NCBI RefSeq assembly: GCF_000213175.1
Contig: NW_009799179.1
Coordinates: 8,202,705-8,266,704, forward strand
Length of the DNA: 64,000 nt
Source of the DNA: Neurospora tetrasperma FGSC 2508
Taxonomy: Eukaryota; Ascomycota; Sordariomycetes; Sordariales; Sordariaceae
Direction: 5' to 3'
Of the stretch, positions 26,266-38,929 are shown piece after piece. Under the pieces are notes generated by a model. The model was given only the letters and a program-made list of their open reading frames with translations, ran no database searches and had not been told where the DNA came from. A program made the translations under genes and the position numbers. The stretch's first letter is position 1. Each line of letters starts with the position of its first letter.

Positions 26266-27871
26266 ACTAATACGTTATTATACCCCTTCTTATCCGCTAA
26301 TATTAATTTAAAATTAATTACTATACTCCTCTATAGCCGTTTATCTTCTATTAGGATAGAATATAATTTGCCTAGCGTTTTATTGCATAGGTACTTAGAG
26401 GCCTTATAATCCTAATAATTAGTTATGTATTGATTTACGTTAAATATTATCGTAGGCTACTAGTACTACTTTTGGACTAATTTTCTAATTTTCGCTTTAC
26501 TAGGGTATATAATAGGTATTTATATATAAATATCCCTAATTAAATAGGTACGAACATTTTTATCCTCCGGTATTACTAATATCCCTTTATAGTAGAGTAA
26601 TCTATTCTCTAAGGAGAATAAAATCTCTTTTTAGGCGGCTTTTAGTCGGTATTTAGTTAGAGATATAGATTCTCAATTTAACTTTAGGATTTTATTGATT
26701 AATATTGTACTGGATAGGCGAATTAGGTTATTATTCGTTGCTAGTAGTACTATTATTATATAAACTATTTTAACTATCAAGGTTACTCCTACGGATAGGA
26801 GTATATAAAGTTTTGAAGTTAGCGTTTCCTTTTTATTGCCTACGAAGATTAGATATCCTTCCTAATTTGGTTTTAATAATTATAAGGTATATTAGTCCTT
26901 TTTCTTTACTTTAATAGTTTTTAAGTTTTTTAATTTCCGAAATAACGCGTTGGTAATTAGATTCTTTTTACTAGGGCGGGATATTATATAGAATTAATAT
27001 TTTAATAATAATTCTAATTAATATACTTATTTATTATTAAGAACTGTTTTATTACTAAAGAATTCTAATATTTAGTAGTTTCATAATAATAGTAAATAGG
27101 GCAATACTCTTCAATTCCGGTCTCTATTATTCTAAAGTTCTAATAATAGCTAGTAATTCCTTATTATAAATTGGGTAATTAAACTCAGCTAGTCCTATTA
27201 TTTCGGAATAAAAAACGATAGGGTATTAATTGTTATTATTTTATTTCTAATTTATTATTCTTATATAGACCCTATTAAATGCGTTTACTTCTAATTTAAT
27301 TTTACAATTATAATTAAAATAAGCAAGTACTAGCGCTACGAGAAGGGATTCCTTTAACTTTATAAATACTTCCTAATATCGTTCGGACTATTAGAATAGT
27401 AAGTCTTTTTTAGTTAGATTTGTAAGGGGTTTAGTAATTCTACTAAAGTCTTTAATAAATTTATAGTAAAAGTTATAAAATCCAAGAAACGCTTAGATTC
27501 CCTTTATAGTAGTTAGTTACTTTTAATTTTTAATAGCAGTTACTTTTTTAGGATCGATTAAAATTCTATTAGTACCGATAATAAATCTTAGGAATTTGGT
27601 TTTTACTACCCTAAATTCGTATTTTTTAATATTGGCCTGTAGGCCGGCCTCTCGCAACCTAGTAAGTACTTTTAATATATAATTGTTGTATTTAGTTATA
27701 TTATTAGAATAAACTAAAATATTGTTAATATACGTACTATAGAATACGTTTAAATAATCGATTAGAATATTATTAATAAATTGTTAGAATAAGGAAGGGC
27801 CTCCGGTTAAACTAAAGGGTAGTATTTTATATTTATATATTCTATACTGAATTTTAAAGGTTGTTAGATCC

Positions 27872-28167
27872 TATTATAGGACTGGCACCCGACAAGGCAT
27901 CTGGCTCTGACTGGCCAGACTTGAGTGCCAAGACGGCAACCTGCATTGAGACTGCCCCAGTCGACTCGGACCACGGCACAGCAGCGCCCCGGTCTTCTAG
28001 AGTATTCTCTTACTACTTCAAGCTACAAGGCAGCCACCAGAGCACGGCTATTTAAGCTCTAGCACTCGAGTAACCCGGAGGGTAGCGTTTTTTCCTTTCT
28101 CTCTTCGTAGAACCTTAATATATATACAGTGGCCAGCACCCGCGTATTGCTCTGCTGTCCTCTTACA
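27872..28167. mobile_element. Solo LTR with little RIP, nested in the Gypsy-1 RT
   Basis: This 296-bp GC-balanced insert is flanked by GATCC at 27867-27871 and 28168-28172. Its ends are imperfect inverted repeats: TATTATAGGAC at the left and, reverse-complemented, TGTAAGAGGAC at the right. They fit TG...CA termini after one G-to-A change. It contains a TATTTAAG box (about 28049-28056). No internal element sequence is present, so it is read as a solo LTR. The open frame through its left half is incidental. Its orientation is uncertain. Confidence 0.75.
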
Positions 28168-29689
28168 GATCCTTATAATTAGAGTGTATTTGAATTCGAT
28201 GAAAAGCTTATTAAATATCGATTTTAGAGAATATTTTAACTTGCCCGTTATGTATTATAGTTTTATTAATAACAGGAAGGGGGTATTTATCCTTTTTAGA
28301 TAAAGTATTAAATTTTTGGTAATTTACGTAGAATTTTAATCTATTATTAGCCTTGGGGATAAATAGTACTAGTATAGTTTAAAGGGCGGAGTTAGCTTCA
28401 ATAAATCCTTTCTAGAGGTTGTCTGTAATATATTTTTAATATTCTTTTAGTTCTTTAAGGGTTATTGTATATAAAAAGTTGTAATTTAAGTCGCTTGGGC
28501 TACAGCCTTCTTTTAATAGGATTTAGTAATTTATTTTATCTTTATAGTTGGGTAGGGTATCCGAATCGAATTTGTTAAATATATCGATATAATTATAATA
28601 TTTATTAAGTAGCTTTTCGAGGACTAATGTCCGATATTCCTTATTATCTAATAAAAGGATTTAGTTCTTTAGGCTATTTATTAGGCTATTAATTTTATAT
28701 AGATTTATTGATTCTACGGGAGTACTTTATTATATGTAATAGTTAAAGATAATAATATTAATTATTGCTATATCCTAGGAGCGTTCTTTTACTTATTTAA
28801 ATATTTTCTTTAATTTATAAGGACCTTAGTTATCTTTTAATAGATAAGCGGCCGGTAGTTATTTTATTTTAAACTTTCGGAATATTTACTCTATTTAGGC
28901 AATTTCGGTTTCTAAGGCGTACTTATACCTAATACCGTTATATAGCTCCTATTCTATTTATTCGATTTAGAATATTTTAGCGCTACGGGTGCGGTGTTTA
29001 ATTGTATAGAGTTCTTTTAGTTACTAATTTAAAGGTAGGAAGTTATTATTAGGGGAGACTATTAATTTTACTGGAGGGAATAAATTCTGAAGGGCTTCTA
29101 ATTCAGTTATTCGGTTCTATAATACCTTCTTAGCCGGGGGAGTATTCCTAGGACTAAATTCTACTATTCCTTCTCCTATATAGACCTCCTCCTTTATTTT
29201 TAATATTCTAGGACCGCTTCTGTCTATTTTAACCATTATTCTATCGAATTCCTTTATATCTTTTTCAATTCTCTTCTCTTCTTATAAATAATATTATAAT
29301 AATAATAGTACTCTATCGGCCCGCCTCTTATCTTCTCGCTCTATTAAAGCGTTTCAACGTTCTATATCCTTCTAATATTTAAGATTATTTAGAAGTTTCG
29401 TCTATCCTATCCAAATATTGCCGAGATTTAGTATTAGAATTAAAGAATCCGGGAAATATAGGAATTGTTTATAATAGTCGATTATTATATAGTAGTATTT
29501 TAATTATATCCTTCCGATAACTATATTCCGGCCGAAACCGGGAAGTATAATTATTTATTCATTATATAATTTATATCCTTGGACATAGAAGTAACCCTTT
29601 ATTACTTAATTAATAACGTCGGGTTCCGTTTATTAATAGCGTATTATATATTTAGATTAGAAATTATTATACTTCTCTAATTGTAGGTA

Positions 29690-29890
29690 TTAAAATTGTT
29701 TAATAAATATGTTATTTATAATAAGGTAAATATTTACTCCTATATCGATTAAAGCCTTTATAGTAGAAATTAATAATTTATTTTGAATTATTTTGTATTT
29801 AATTAGAAAAGAAGATCCTTTGCCTAAATAATTATTTAATTGGAAGGTAAATATAATTGTCGGTACGTTTATTATTATTTCTTTTATCAT
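29690..29890 (-). pseudogene. Gypsy-1 retropepsin fragment
   Basis: An open stretch of 66 codons on the minus strand carries A-L-I-D-I-G-V-N-I-Y-L-I-I-N, a retropepsin active site with D-T-G changed to D-I-G. It resembles 1505-1738. It lies immediately downstream, in Gypsy-1 order, of the Gypsy-4 insertion point and of gag. Confidence 0.75.
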
Positions 29891-29959
29891 TAATACTTCT
29901 CTTAAGAAGGAGGCTATTTACTTTAGGGAACCTAATTTTTTAGTTTGTTACTTAGGTCG

Positions 29960-30361
29960 TGTTAGGAGGCCAAGAGGTAACCGCCGGGGAAGGGATGTTA
30001 CGGCGCCGTAGTACTAATACGCTATTTCGTTTGACTAAACTCTTGCCTAGAAGTATTGTAATAGCCGACGCCCTCTTTCACCTAACTAGCCTTCGGCCCA
30101 ATAATATTAAAATATTTAATAAGATAGGGTCGCGGGAAGGATAATCCGGCGCTGCGTTGTAGTAGTACGCTAGTATAGGATTTTATAACTATTAGTTATA
30201 ATAGAGCAGAGTTTGTATTAGTATAAAAGAGATTCGAAGGAGCTTCGTTCTTTATAATTGGTAATTATTAATATATTTTTAAATTAACCCCTAATTTACC
30301 GTCCCTTACATATAGCTACGACCGTAGTTACTTTAACCTACCTTCCTCCTACGTCCTAATA
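29960..30361 (+). repeat. Gypsy-4 left LTR
   Basis: This 402-bp LTR starts TGTTAGGAGGCC and ends CGTCCTAATA. It is one of the better preserved parts of the block, and a 61-codon open stretch in it (29959-30144) is incidental. A segment near 30030-30080 resembles the 51-bp tandem repeat at 38980-39233. Confidence 0.9.
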
Positions 30362-32859
30362 AATTAATAGTTCTTCCTCCGGGAATTAAATTAATACTAT
30401 TAAAATATATATATATAGCGGTCAGTCTATTTCCTATATTACCGAAATAACCCCTTATCCTTCTTATACTATTACCCTTTTAATTACTATTATTAAAGTC
30501 CTACAACCTCCTCCGCCTTTATTATAGTAACGCTAGCTTATTATAGAGTTTATTAAGGTAGATGGTAATAAAAATTACCCCCCTACGCTACCCTAGGCTC
30601 TCTATTTGTACTTTTGAATATTTAAAGCTAACGAACTTGTATATAAATAATAATTATTCGAATTTCGATTCGCTACGATTAAATTCCTCTTAAATTACTT
30701 CCTTTTATATATATCCTAATAGGATTAATTCGCTTTTATAGGCTTTACTAAATAGGATTTGGTTAGTAATTACTCCCTTATTCTTACTGGATTCCGTTAT
30801 TAAAACTACTTCTTCTATAATTAGACTTATATTTCTACTATACCTCCCCTTATTACTTTATCTTCAACGGTTATTATTATAATTACCCTTTTATTATTAG
30901 CGGCCCTATTTACCCATACTAAATACCGCCCTAAGTATAATATTATTAAATTTATAAGCGAAAATTTCTTTTAATTTTAAAATTACCTCTATAATATTAA
31001 TATATACTTTTAAAAATATCCTTATATTTCCCTTTTATTCGTTATTAACTATATTAAAAGTAATTTTAAAAATATTTAAATTAAATATATATTAGTCCTC
31101 CGAAGTAAACCCGGGTACGACGCCGTTTATAATACGCTTACGTAGAACGACCTTTGTATTTTTTTGGAAATTAAATATAATAATAATATTTAAGCTATTA
31201 AATAGTCCGCTCTTAATAAATTTGAATATATATAGTAGGGTATTTCCGAAATAGTTTGTAATTTTTATAATTATTATTATACTAAAGAATTTAATCTCTC
31301 CTATAATTAGCCGGAATATATTTGGGTTATTATTTAGACTAATCGGTTGTATCCCTTCTTTAAATAAAGTATCCTTTCGACGGCTAGTATTAATATAATA
31401 AATAAAATAGTAGTGTATACGGAACGGTTAGAGGGTTTGGAAAGTATTAAGCTATTTATATTATATTATTAGAATTAAGTATTTTTAAAGTATATTTAAT
31501 CATTTTCTTTATTTTAATTTACTTTTACTTCTTTATTAAATATTCTCCCCTTTACGTCCTATAGTACTAATCCTCCTAATTTCTCCTATTACCTCCTTTC
31601 GACTTTTTAAATAAATTTTAATCTTATTTATTCCTTTTATAATTAAAACAACTATACGTATAACTATTATACTTAGCCGAAATTACTAAATATTTATTAT
31701 AAATATAATATAATAGGCTATTTTATATTAATATATTAGAACCGAATTTATTTTAATTGTAGTAAAGTTAATTATTAGGTATAGAATTATTTTATTCCTA
31801 CGGGTGTCCCGCTATATAGTGCGAATATTATATTAGTTATAGTTAGAGTAGCGGTTATACCCGTTTAGAATAATATAGATAAATTATAGTTATATTTGGA
31901 AATAATATTATTAATAAGGATTTATAGAAATTGGCAGTATATACGAGGGTTAATAGATTTAAATATAGAATTAAACTTAATTAGTAGGTACTTATTCCTA
32001 TCGAATACGAAAATTAATTATATACCCTATTATTCTATTAATTTCTCCTTTTAATCTATTCCTATATACGGTTCAATTACTTATTTTATTAAAATATATA
32101 ATTCTTATAATATTAAACGGACGAAGTAAATTATATTTACCGTTATTAAATCCCCGGCTATAGAAATTATCTTCGGTTACCCCTAGTTTTGTAAGTAGAA
32201 CCCTAATATTAATTAGTAATAGTAGATATTTCAATTCTATATTAAAATTAGTAATTTAGAGTTAAATATAGCGTTGGCGAAGGAAGTATATAATATTATA
32301 GTTATTTTAGTAAGGTTATAGTAGAATTTAATTCTATTATTAGACCCCTAGGAAATAGTAAAATTAGAAGAGGGTTTTTACCTTCTTATATATACGAATA
32401 TCCTATTTAAAATTCCCCTTTCCTTAATAATAGAATTTGTATTTTTATTTATTATATTAGAATTAACCGATACCTTATAAGCCTTTATTTCCTTATTAAA
32501 AATCTTTTGGGTTATATTTAATAGTATTTATCCTACTCTAATACTTTTATTAGAGTTAGTATAGCTAAAGTCCCTAGAGTCGCCAGAGGAGTTAGGGAAC
32601 GAATTTATTATTTTTAAATTAATAATCCTATTAGAGTATAAAGAATTCTAATTGGTATTTAAAACTTTAGTAGTACCCCTACTTTAGTATAATTGTTTAG
32701 AATATTATATTAATTTAGTCGATAGAGAATTTATACTTTAAGGACTAATTTATATATTAAACGTTAAGGATTAGAAGTATTATAGGAATAATTATTAGAA
32801 ACGCTCTAGAAAAAGTAGATTCGACCCTTTATTAGTCCGGCGGGTATTCCTATTATTTT

Positions 32860-35800
32860 TATTCTAAAGAAGGATAGAAAGTTAAGGCTTTATATTAATT
32901 TTAGGGCGCTTAATAAAGTTACAAAGAAAAATTGGATAGTATTACTCCTTATTTAAAAGATTTTAGATTGGTTATTATTAGTAAAAGTCTTTATAAAATT
33001 AGATTTAAAGGATGTATATTATAGGATTCGGATTTAAGAAAGAAACAAAGAGAAAATAGTATTTCGTACGAAGTATAAGTATTATAAATTTTTAATTATA
33101 TTAATATAATTAATTAATATACTAGCAACGTTTTAAACGTATATTAATAATATATTAGTAGAATTAATAAATATAATATATATTATTTATTTTAATAATA
33201 TTTTAATTTATAGTAAAAATAAGGAAGATTATAGCGATTATATTAAGGAAGTCCTTTAATAATTGTAAGATTGGGACCTCTATATAAATTTAAGTAAGTA
33301 TAAGTTTTATACGAAGAGGGTATTANNNNNNNNNNNNNNNNNNNNNNNNNNNNNNNNNNNNNNNNNNNNNNNNNNNNNNNNNNNNNNNNNNNNNNNNNNN
33401 NNNNNNNNNNNNNNNNNNNNNNNNNNNNNNNNNNNNNNNNNNNNNNNNNNNNNNNNNNNNNNNNNNNNNNNNNNNNNNNNNNNNNNNNNNNNNNNNNNNN
33501 NNNNNNNNNNNNNNNNNNNNNNNNNNNNNNNNNNNNNNNNNNNNNNNNNNNNNNNNNNNNNNNNNNNNNNNNNNNNNNNNNNNNNNNNNNNNNNNNNNNN
33601 NNNNNNNNNNNNNNNNNNNNNNNNNNNNNNNNNNNNNNNNNNNNNNNNNNNNNNNNNNNNNNNNNNNNNNNNNNNNNNNNNNNNNNNNNNNNNNNNNNNN
33701 NNNNNNNNNNNNNNNNNNNNNNNNNNNNNNNNNNNNNNNNNNNNNNNNNNNNNNNNNNNNNNNNNNNNNNNNNNNNNNNNNNNNNNNNNNNNNNNNNNNN
33801 NNNNNNNNNNNNNNNNNNNNNNNNNNNNNNNNNNNNNNNNNNNNNNNNNNNNNNNNNNNNNNNNNNNNNNNNNNNNNNNNNNNNNNNNNNNNNNNNNNNN
33901 NNNNNNNNNNNNNNNNNNNNNNNNNNNNNNNNNNNNNNNNNNNNNNNNNNNNNNNNNNNNNNNNNNNNNNNNNNNNNNNNNNNNNNNNNNNNNNNNNNNN
34001 NNNNNNNNNNNNNNNNNNNNNNNNNNNNNNNNNNNNNNNNNNNNNNNNNNNNNNNNNNNNNNNNNNNNTTTTAAAGTAATTGTACTTCTAATAGAATTGT
34101 TAAAGGGGGAGAAACGAAGGGTATTCGAATTAATAGAGGAGGTAGAGAAGGTATTTATAGAATTAAAACGGCTATTTTAAAAAGTACTAATATTATATTA
34201 CTTTAATTTAACTTTATAAATCTAAGTAGAGATAAATATATTAGACTTTATAATTAAAATAGTCTTTATATAGCTATATAGTAATAAATAGTATTCGGTA
34301 ATAATCTTTTTGAAGAAGAAATTGATGGAGGAAATAAAGTACGGAATTGGAAATAGAGAATTATTAATAATTATAAGGGTATTAAAGGTATAAAAGTAAT
34401 ATTTACTATATACGGACGAACCGTTTTTAATAATTATAAACTATTTAAATTTATAATACTTCTAAGAGAAGGAGTAGGTTAATATAAGGTAGAATTAGTA
34501 AGTATTAGAATTAATAGTATATAATTTTAGAATAGAGTATTATTTAGGGAAATTGAATGCTATAGATAGGTTATTAAGGAAATTATAATTACGGGGAGAA
34601 GAGTTGGAGAAGGGAAGTAAATACCTATTAATTAAAATTATTAAAGGGGGTAAAGAAAAGGATTGAATTATAAAGGAAGGTCGGATATTAAAAATATTAG
34701 TAAAATAAATAATTTTAATTAAAAAAGAAAGTTGGAGGGCGGCGGTAAAAGAGTAGGAATAATAGTAAAATACTAATAAAAAAGAAGAGGATTAAGTATT
34801 AGAAAGTAAAGAGAATAAATTATATAGGGGGTAAAAAAAATTGTAGGAGGAGAGTAAATTATATAGGGGGTAGAGGAAGTAAATAAGGATAAAAGATAAT
34901 ATTAGAATGGGCGGGATATTAGAGAAGAGAGTAAAATTTATAAGCGAAGTTACTATTAAATTAGAGGGGGAAATAAAGGGAATAATTATAGGAAATATAA
35001 ATATATATATAGTAATAGTAAGAGTATAGAAAGATAATAGGTACTTACTACTATTAGAATAGTAGTTATTAGAAGCGTAGAAGGAGGATTTATTTATTAT
35101 TAAGGAATTGTAGAAGAATAGTAAGGGAAGGAGACGAATAAAGAATTAGAAGATAGGGGAAGATAGGACTCTTTAATATTAGTATTAGATTTATATTTTA
35201 GGACGTATATAGGCCGAATTACTTTATACCTATTATAATAATATAATAGCCGGGTATTTAGGTTAAAAGAAGACGTTGAAGTATATTAATTAATACTATT
35301 ATTAGCCAATTATTATAATTAATATTAAAGTATATATTTACGAATACCCAGCGTATTAGAAGGTTAAATTATATAATTACTAACTTTATAATTTACTAAA
35401 ATTGTTATTTATCCCTACTATCCCCTAATAGGATATTTTATACAATTTTATTACTAGTTTATTAAAAGTATTCGATTTTATATTTAATTAAACCTATAAT
35501 ATAGTTTTAATCATTATTAACCGTTTTACTAAATACGCTTTATATATTCCTATTTAAAAGACGATCGATACCCGGTAATTTACTTTTCTTTTTTAGCGAA
35601 ATATTTTTTAGTAATTCGGCCTTCTAAATTCTATTATTTTAAATAGAGGTAATCTTTTTACTAATTAATTTTAGAGGATATATTGCGAATTTTCAAATAT
35701 TTATAAGTATTTTAGTACGGTTTAGTACCTTTAAATAAATAGATAAATAAAGAGGTAAAATTAGAATTTAGAATTATATTTCCGAATTTTTTATAGGATA

Positions 35801-36030
35801 AAATAAATTAATTAGGTTAAAAAGTTTATACTAGCTTAATAAACGTATAATAACTATTTTTATATTATTATTAGGAAATTCCTATTGGAATTGCTCTTTA
35901 AATATCATTTTCGGGGGCTTATAGATCTGGATTAGGGGCGGAAAACGGTATTTCCTATAATAGCTACCAACCGAATTGAAGAATTATTTCGAAGTTAGGT
36001 AGAAAATATTGAAACCTTAGGAATTATTAG
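32860..36030 (+). pseudogene. Gypsy-4 pol relic (RT, RNase H, integrase), interrupted by the assembly gap
   Basis: RT at 32860-33325 reads [19 protein letters not shown], then K-L-D-L-K-D-V-Y-Y-R-I-R-I, then Y-F-N-N-I-L-I-Y-S near 33185-33215 (Y-F-D-D expected). After the run of N, RNase H reads L-K-K-K-L-M-E-E near 34310 and Y-L-G-K-L-N-A-I-D-R near 34545. A degraded integrase follows at about 35300-36000. Stops are frequent. Confidence 0.8.
33326..34068. other. Assembly gap (743 N)
   Basis: This run of undetermined bases falls between the RT and RNase H of Gypsy-4. The flanking sequence is colinear for a Gypsy pol, so the gap most likely holds the RT connection region. Its true length may differ from 743. 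Confidence 0.99.
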
Positions 36031-36590
36031 TTAAAGATATACGAAATAGTATAATAAAGCCTAGAAGCTGAGGGAGTTTAATGTAGGGAGTTAGGTCCTA
36101 CTTAATACGAAATATATTAAATAATAATGCCCGAACGTTAAATTAATTAATAAATTTTTAGGCCTATTTTAAATTACTAAAGTAATTAGGGATAAAAAGA
36201 TAGCGTACCGATTTATATTCTTTATATAATATTAAATTTATTTAGTATTCCTAATTACCTTATTAGAATTGTACTATAGTAATTCCGCTATAGTAGCGCT
36301 ACGAAGAGAAGTTATAAATATTAAGGAAAATAATATTTAGTACGAAGTTAAACTAATTATAAAGTATAGAGGGTTTGGCTGTTAGTATTAGTTCTAGGTT
36401 AAATGGAAGGGGTATTTAGATAATAAAAATTCGTAGGTTCTATAAGAGGATATAAATTGCCCGGGCCTTTTTAAGGATTATAAAGTAAGAGAAGTATAAT
36501 AGTAGAGAGATTGAGGTAGGCTAGATATTAAATTAATAAGAATTAATTAGTTAGAGGTAGGAGAATAACGAATATTTAGTATTCGGAGAC

Positions 36591-36788
36591 GTAAAGTAGA
36601 GATATAAAATATAGATATAAGATATAAAGTAGAAATATAAAATGTAAATGTAAAATATAAAGTAGAGATATAAAATATAAATATAAAATATATAATAGAA
36701 ATGTAAAATATAAATATGAAATATAAAATAGAAATGTAAAATATAAATAGGAGATATAACGTAGAAATATAAGATATAAATATAAATT
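36591..36788. repeat. Short tandem repeat rich in ATATAAA motifs
   Basis: Variants of G-T-A-G-A-A-A-T-A-T-A-A-A and A-T-A-T-A-A-A-A are repeated about 15-20 times over roughly 200 bp. This is an irregular minisatellite-like array in the 3' region of Gypsy-4. Confidence 0.75.
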
Positions 36789-38599
36789 GGAAAGGGAAGG
36801 TAGATTAGAACTATTATAGAAAATTAATAAGGCGCTAGGAAGAATATAACTTATATTTTCTATTATTACTTCTAAATGAAAAATTCTTTAGTAGTATTAA
36901 TTATAGTCGATATAGGATTGGAATTTACAATTTTAAAAGGAATATTCCTATATACTACTATATTTATCGATATTATTAATTAATATTATTATATACTATT
37001 TACTCTTCGTAATCCTCCTTAATAAATACTAATAATTTATTTAATTTTATATTTATAGTTTCTAACTTTCTATTAATAGCGCTGCGCTATAGGCCTTAAT
37101 TACGATTAGTAGGGGGAGTAATATAAATAGGAGAGTTCTATACCGAAATATTTATTAGGAAACGGCCGTTATTACTAATAGAATTGCTACTAGTAGTTAC
37201 TGGACCGATATTATTATTAGTATCGTTAATAGTACGATAGCCGAAGCCTTAGTATTACTTAATATTAAAATAGTTAGTATAGAATATATTAAGTAAAATT
37301 GTAGGGAGGCTGTTAGTAATTAGGTGTATTTATATTGTATTTTAGAAAGACGATATATATTAGTATAAGTATCATAAAATAATAGTAAGTAAAGGGGTAT
37401 TAGTATTAATAAAGGTTATAACTTTGGCTGCTATAACCTATAGAGCGTTTTAAAGGTTGTATATATTATAAGGGACTTCTAATATATATTTACCTTATAT
37501 TAAAGTATATTACAATCTTTTAATAAATTTTAAAGGATATTAATAAGGAAAAGGATAAGAAGATAGTAAAAAGGAGGGATTAACCCTTAATTTAATAAAT
37601 ATATAAGGTAATTAGACGAATAATTTTATTTAAACTAAGGGGGCTAATATTAATAAATATTTAAATTAAAATAATATTATATCCTAAGTAGGTTAGAGGG
37701 TAGATATTACTATAAAAGGTTAATAAAAAGGTATAGGGAGGACGGAGTAGTATAATAAACGAAGGATAAAAAAAAAAAAAGTATATTAATTAGGTTCGAG
37801 GGCGAGGCGGCGGTTTGTATATAGGATAGTGGTAAAGGTACGTACGTCCGTAGTAGGGGCCGGCTTTAGCGAGGGGGAGGAGGTAATTAAAGTAATTTTA
37901 AAGTTAGACGAGGGGGAGAAATTAGCGAATTCGTCGGAGGAGGAGGTAGTAAATATAATTATAAGGGTAAGGATATGAGAGGGAAGAAGGAAGAGGCGGA
38001 AGGGGTAGGCGGAAGGGATATTATATAGATAGAGGAGGAAGTCCTTATACGAATATAAATTAAAGTAGGTAAATATAAATTCGGATAAATAAATATAAAA
38101 GAAGGTAAGGTAAATAAAATTATAAGTAATAATATACTGCGGAGGGAAGGAGTAAATAGGGAGAGTAAAATGAATATAAGTAGTAGAGAGAGAGGGATAG
38201 GACGAATAGGCGGTAATTATAAATATAGAAGGTTAGGAAGGAAGGAGGTAAATAAAAAGTATATAATCCGGAGCGGGTTAATAGAGTATAGTAGGTAGTT
38301 AAGGGTAATAGGGTTAGAATAGAAGGTATAATAATAGAGTTGGGTTTAGGACAAAGGGCGGGATAATTAGGAAGGCGTTATATAGATAGGAGATATTCGT
38401 AGAGGGAAGGGAATATAGGATTATAGAAGGTGTAAATACTTTAAAGAATAAAGGAACGAATATTTAAAAAGAAGAATATAAATGTTAGAATTAAAGAAAA
38501 GGTATAGAAGTTTTATAGACGGAATTTATAAGGGGGGGGGTTATATTAGGATACTCTAGTCCTTCTAATATTATAACGCTAACGTTTATAATCTAACTA

Positions 38600-38880
38600 A
38601 CCTTATTAAGCAAAGGTCTTAAATAACCGACAATAGTAATTAGTTATAATTATCGTAGTTAAACTACTAATACCTTAAGCGAAGGTTTTAAGCAATTAAC
38701 GATAGCGGTTGGTAATAATTATTACGGTTAAACTATTAATATTTTAAGCGAGGGTTTTAAATAATTAATAATAGCGGCTAGCTATAATTATTATAAATTA
38801 AATTACTAATACTTTAAGTGAGAGTTTTAAGTAATTAATAATAGCGGTTAGTAATCATTATTACGGTTAGGCTACTAATA
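38600..38880. repeat. Tandem array, four copies of about 70 bp
   Basis: Each unit contains TTAAGC(A/G)A(A/G)GGT-like, AATAGCGG and ATTATTACGGTTA-like blocks. Copies start near 38600, 38671, 38740 and 38810. Differences among copies are mainly transitions. It lies between Gypsy-4 pol and its 3' LTR. Confidence 0.8.
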
Positions 38881-38929
38881 TATTAATTCGTCCTTCGGTA
38901 TTTTTATTTAATTATTAATTTAAACCAAT

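Larger units (their letters stand above)
26271..29954 (-). pseudogene. Gypsy-1 protease, RT, RNase H and integrase N-terminal relic
   Basis: On the minus strand, reading from 29954: a protease piece (29890-29690); a spacer; RT (about 28800-27400) with K-I-L-P-F-S-L-T-G-G-P near 27810 and Y-I-N-N-I-L-V-Y-S near 27720 where Y-x-D-D is expected; RNase H; and the integrase zinc region and core start ending G-Y-N-N-V-L-V-V at 26290. The RT is interrupted by the solo LTR at 27872-28167. When that insert is removed the protein reads N-x-K-D-L-T-T-F across the junction. All domains carry RIP stops. Confidence 0.85.

Noticed and set aside
27861-28055. Open frame of 64 codons on the plus strand
   Set aside because: It starts in mutated Gypsy-1 DNA and runs into the solo LTR; it has no motif and crosses the insertion junction.
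29959-30144. Open frame of 61 codons on the plus strand
   Set aside because: It lies wholly in the Gypsy-4 LTR and is explained by low mutation of the LTR.
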